Below are positions 62,036 to 64,000 of a stretch of 64,000 bases of DNA, piece by piece. The translations under genes were made by a program, and so were the position numbers. Source of the stretch: DATJCV01 sp963707665 (lineage in GTDB: Bacteria > Pseudomonadota > Gammaproteobacteria > Burkholderiales > Burkholderiaceae_D); contig CAVPQU010000018.1 of NCBI GenBank assembly GCA_963707665.1, forward strand, positions 310,001 through 374,000, in the 5' to 3' direction. The notes below the pieces were generated by a model. It searched no databases, was not told the DNA's origin, and worked only from the letters and a program-made list of their open reading frames with translations. Within the stretch, counting starts at the first letter, position 1. Each line of letters opens with the position of its first letter.

Positions 62036-62532
62036 AATCTGCGCTCTGCGGCAAACGTAGTTGGCAGAATGGCCGCATATTGTGCGGCCACAAAACCTCG
62101 GCAAGCGCCGGCTGCAAGTTTGAACGATCTTCTCCAATGGGTGAAGAAAAATCCGACTCGCGTCAGGCCGGAAGTGCTTGGCTTTATTCAATCTGATTGG
62201 TCATGGTTCTATCAGATGCGCACTATGCGTGATCTATTGGTCCATGCGGGGCTCCATGCGAATGTAGTCACGAACCGAAAACCGTACAGCCTGTCACTCT
62301 ATTCTCCAAAGCGCGGATGGATTCCCCGCAAACCTCTTTTCCCCATACTTCCCCGATGGACGACATGCTTAATAGACCGGACGGACCAATGCGGTAAGAT
62401 TGTTCAGAATATATACGCCTGCCATCAGAGCGTGTTGGGGCTGGAGTGCCTGAAGGCATCTTCGTGCCTCAGCTTCATCGTTTCCTTAAGGTCGCGCAAA
62501 AATATGGCGCTTCTCAATCATCTCATCTCTAA
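62036..62532 (+). pseudogene. Cassette gene 1: HEPN-like protein, 5'-truncated, probable frame change
   Basis: Reading frame of about 165 codons continuing from the alkA junction with no proper start at its expected N terminus (L-R-S-A-A-N-V-V-G-R-M-A-A-Y). It has the motif T-M-R-D-L-L-V-H-A-G, i.e. Arg-x4-His with Asp after Arg, as in HEPN-domain RNases and HEPN-like proteins. A frame change near 62418 would continue it as R-V-G-A-G-V-P-E-G-I-F-V-P-Q-L-H-R-F-L-K-V-A-Q, ending at a TAA (62530) inside attC site 1, as cassette genes often do. An ATG at 62069 is a possible later start. Function not established. Confidence 0.55.
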
Positions 62533-62580
62533 CTTATCAATCAACTGGGACGCTACGCGCCCGTTATTGCGGCGTTATAG
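62527..62580 (+). other. Integron attC recombination site 1
   Basis: R'' CTCTAAC (62527-62533), L'' CAAT-C-AAC (62538-62545) with one unpaired C, apex hairpin GGG(A)CGC-TAC-GCGCCC (62547-62562), L' GTTATTG (62563-62569), R' GTTATAG (62574-62580). L'' and L' are complementary except for the extra C, a hallmark of attC. The crossover should lie between 62574 and 62575. Confidence 0.78.
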
Positions 62581-62583
62581 CGA

Positions 62584-62994
62584 ATGAGGCTACAGAATAT
62601 TGTCCAGGATAATTGGAGGCTTCGCTCAGGGGAAGCTTCTCATGCCGCTCATCCTGAGACGTTTACGATTCCGCCTGCGATACAAAGGCATAATCTCAAG
62701 CGCGGACAGGCGGCCAAGTTAATGTTCGAAATTAAATCCGAGGATGCAGACGGGACCTTGGATATAAGCTGCGAAAGAATGTGGGTGATTGTCGCGGAGA
62801 GGGTCGGTGACACTTACATCGGTATCTTGGACAATCAGCCCATATCAATTGAGCGTGACGAGGATGTTTACTTGCGCTTTGGTGCAGAGGTTCCATTCAA
62901 GGCCGAGCATGTCATCGAAATCGACACGCCACCTACAAAATATTCTGCATGGCAGTTGGGGCAAAAGCCAGAAAGAGAGTGGTCTCGTGAATAG
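62584..62994 (+). CDS. Cassette gene 2: DUF2314-like small protein
   Basis: Protein of 136 residues. The C-terminal half has E-R-M-W-V-I-V-A-E-R-V-G-D-T-Y-I-G-I-L-D-N-Q-P, resembling DUF2314-type proteins with their V-x-G-x-L-x-N-x-P pattern, and G-A-E-V-P-F-K-A-E-H-V-I. The function of that group is unknown. The ATG lies 10 bases after the attC 1 crossover point, normal for integron cassettes. The stop TAG is at the edge of attC site 2. AT content is higher than in the flanking chromosome. Confidence 0.8.
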   Translation: MRLQNIVQDNWRLRSGEASHAAHPETFTIPPAIQRHNLKRGQAAKLMFEIKSEDADGTLDISCERMWVIVAERVGDTYIGILDNQPISIERDEDVYLRFGAEVPFKAEHVIEIDTPPTKYSAWQLGQKPEREWSRE

Positions 62995-63080
62995 CTATAA
63001 CTCGTTGCTCAACCCGGACACACAACATAGAGCTGCCGCTCCGCGGCACATGTTGTGTGCCTGTTAGCGTGGCGTTAGGG
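62994..63080 (+). other. Integron attC recombination site 2
   Basis: R'' GCTATAAC (62994-63001), L'' GCT-C-AAC (63007-63013) with an unpaired C, stem CACACAACAT (63019-63028) pairing perfectly with ATGTTGTGTG (63050-63059), apex TGCCGC/GCGGCA, L' GTTAGC (63063-63068), R' GTTAGGG (63074-63080). R'' is the exact complement of GTTATAGC at the start of the same cassette (62574-62581), as expected for a true cassette. Confidence 0.88.
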
Positions 63081-63090
63081 ATTACTTCAG

Positions 63091-63786
63091 ATGGCGCCTT
63101 GTTACGTTGACCACATCATAATTACGGCCCCCGATCTTGAGGTTGGTGCCGAGTTTGTAAACCAAACGCTGGGCGTCATGCCGCAACGAGGCGGAGAACA
63201 TCCCCGTATGGGAACGCACAATCTTCTGCTGCGGCTGGGAGAGGCATTATTCCTGGAAGTTATCTCACCGAATCCTGCTGCTTCTCGGCCCGAGAGAGCC
63301 CGGTGGTTTGCCCTGGATAGTCTCGCAGCCGATGCTGCTCCGAGCTTAGCGACCTGGGTTGCCAGAACCACCGACCTTCACACCACTGCTGCCGTCTCGT
63401 CCGAGACGCTAGGGCTGATCGAACCAATGACGCGCGGCACGCTGAATTGGCTCATTACGATTCCCGCCGATGGCAGCCTTCCTCTGGGTGGCATCGCTCC
63501 AACCCTAATTGAGTGGCAGGCCGAGCCGCATCCTGCAGCCAAGCTCGAGGATTTGGGCCTTTCACTGGCCAAACTTGAGCTATTTCATCCCGAACCGGAT
63601 CGAATTGCTTCATTACTGAAATCAATCGAGTGCCAGGGGCCTGTTTCAGTTTTCCCAACACCGAAAGGCGTTGCACCCTACCTGGTTGCCCACATCAACA
63701 CGCCCAACGGGCTCCGCACGCTGTCCGCCCTCGACAATCCGGTCCAGCGGACTAGCCAGCCAGCTTCGCTGACTGCCTGTCGCTGA
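63091..63786 (+). CDS. Cassette gene 3: VOC-superfamily (glyoxalase-like) protein
   Basis: Protein of 231 residues with a glyoxalase-like domain (Glyoxalase_3 type). It starts Y-V-D-H-I-I-I-T-A-P-D-L-E, with the metal-ligand-type His, then M-G-T-H-N-L-L-L-R-L-G and L-F-L-E-V-I-S-P-N-P, where Glu is the second likely ligand. The reaction is unknown; the superfamily includes dioxygenases, lyases and resistance proteins. The ATG lies 16 bases after the attC 2 crossover, so it begins the next cassette. Such proteins are often found in integron cassettes. Confidence 0.85.
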   Translation: MAPCYVDHIIITAPDLEVGAEFVNQTLGVMPQRGGEHPRMGTHNLLLRLGEALFLEVISPNPAASRPERARWFALDSLAADAAPSLATWVARTTDLHTTAAVSSETLGLIEPMTRGTLNWLITIPADGSLPLGGIAPTLIEWQAEPHPAAKLEDLGLSLAKLELFHPEPDRIASLLKSIECQGPVSVFPTPKGVAPYLVAHINTPNGLRTLSALDNPVQRTSQPASLTACR

Positions 63787-63804
63787 CCTCCGTCGTTGAG
63801 AGCA

Positions 63805-64000
63805 GTGAAGCCTCTGACTACGCCAGACGGGCGATACATTGTTGTTCGCGGACGCCTTTGGCGCGCGAGCAATCCAAATCTTCCTGCCGCAGAGCACACT
63901 GCGCTGGTACATGATCTGGCAGCCGCTCGCCGGGATGTGAAAGCTGCCCTGCGGCACCCGAACCCGGGGCGCCTTGCAGCAGCGCGGGCCGCAGTCAACT
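63805..64000 (+). CDS. Small conserved hypothetical protein, 3' end outside the window
   Basis: Frame starting at GTG 63805 (V-K-P-L-T-T-P-D-G-R-Y-I-V-V-R-G-R-L-W-R) and open to the window edge (65 codons). P-D-G-R-Y and L-W-R-A-S-N-P-N-L resemble a widespread family of small uncharacterised proteins. No attC site separates it from the VOC gene, 18 bp upstream, so both may share one cassette, or the array ends here. Confidence 0.6.
   Translation, partial: MKPLTTPDGRYIVVRGRLWRASNPNLPAAEHTALVHDLAAARRDVKAALRHPNPGRLAAARAAVN

Noticed and set aside
62033..62039. GTTAATC as attI or a third attC core
   Set aside because: It deviates from GTTRRRY, no partner boxes were found around it, and R'' of attC 1 is not complementary to it.
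62584..62587. ATGA overlap between cassette gene 1 and gene 2 as translational coupling
   Set aside because: attC site 1 lies between the two genes, and the likely true stop of gene 1 is the TAA at 62530; the overlap is a by-product of reading in the shifted frame.

Overview
The window is GC-rich chromosomal DNA from a betaproteobacterium, most likely Burkholderiales, family Oxalobacteraceae (Collimonas/Herbaspirillum-like; genus not certain). The evidence is gene order (ribF-ileS-lspA-coaBC; glnE / yhdP-nitrilase-tldD-DAHP synthase) and the protein sequences. Most of it is housekeeping and metabolic DNA with short intergenic gaps. No rRNA, tRNA, CRISPR array, transposase or integrase gene was recognised.

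Layout. 0-7.3 kb: coaBC (partial), lspA, ileS, ribF, mtfA, a YidB-like gene and rsmE, all minus. 7.5-10.6 kb: tkt and gapA. 10.6-11.2 kb: a decayed sulfide:quinone oxidoreductase gene with a palindrome upstream. 11.3-28.9 kb: glnE, yhdP, nitrilase, a solitary branched-chain amino acid binding protein, tldD, a DUF748 protein, and aroG preceded by a Phe/Tyr-rich leader peptide and attenuator. 28.9-39.7 kb: yajQ, murB, ppnP, argF-argG, lipA, rsgA, phhB, an M48 protease, orn and a SEC-C protein. 39.8-46.4 kb: srkA, then a five-gene block (MTA-phosphorylase family, ArsS-type radical SAM, TVP38-flavoreductase fusion, two glycosyltransferase-like proteins) that looks like an arsenosugar-type pathway. 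46.5-50.1 kb: hmgA, a Ser/Gly-rich secreted protein and about 1.2 kb without a recognisable gene. 50.1-54.7 kb: a complete liv ABC-transporter operon. 54.7-61.9 kb: a methyltransferase, a three-subunit gluconate-dehydrogenase-like enzyme, hisC and ogt. 62.0-64.0 kb: a truncated alkA gene runs into gene cassettes separated by two integron attC sites.

The main undescribed feature is a dispersed intergenic element found seven times. Each copy has GGAGTATG and a second GGAGTAT (GGGGTAT in two copies) at an offset of exactly 53 bp, with a weakly conserved centre (C-G-R-Y-A) and no alignment gaps. Several copies lie beside REP-like hairpins (TTCCCGC-N4-GCGGGAA).

Data quality matters here. About sixteen genes, including essential ones (ileS, murB), contain single-base frame changes; murB, glnE and srkA contain several each. 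I read these as consensus errors rather than gene decay and annotate full-length loci across the shifts. The sulfide:quinone oxidoreductase remnant differs, because it has a large internal deletion plus in-frame stops.
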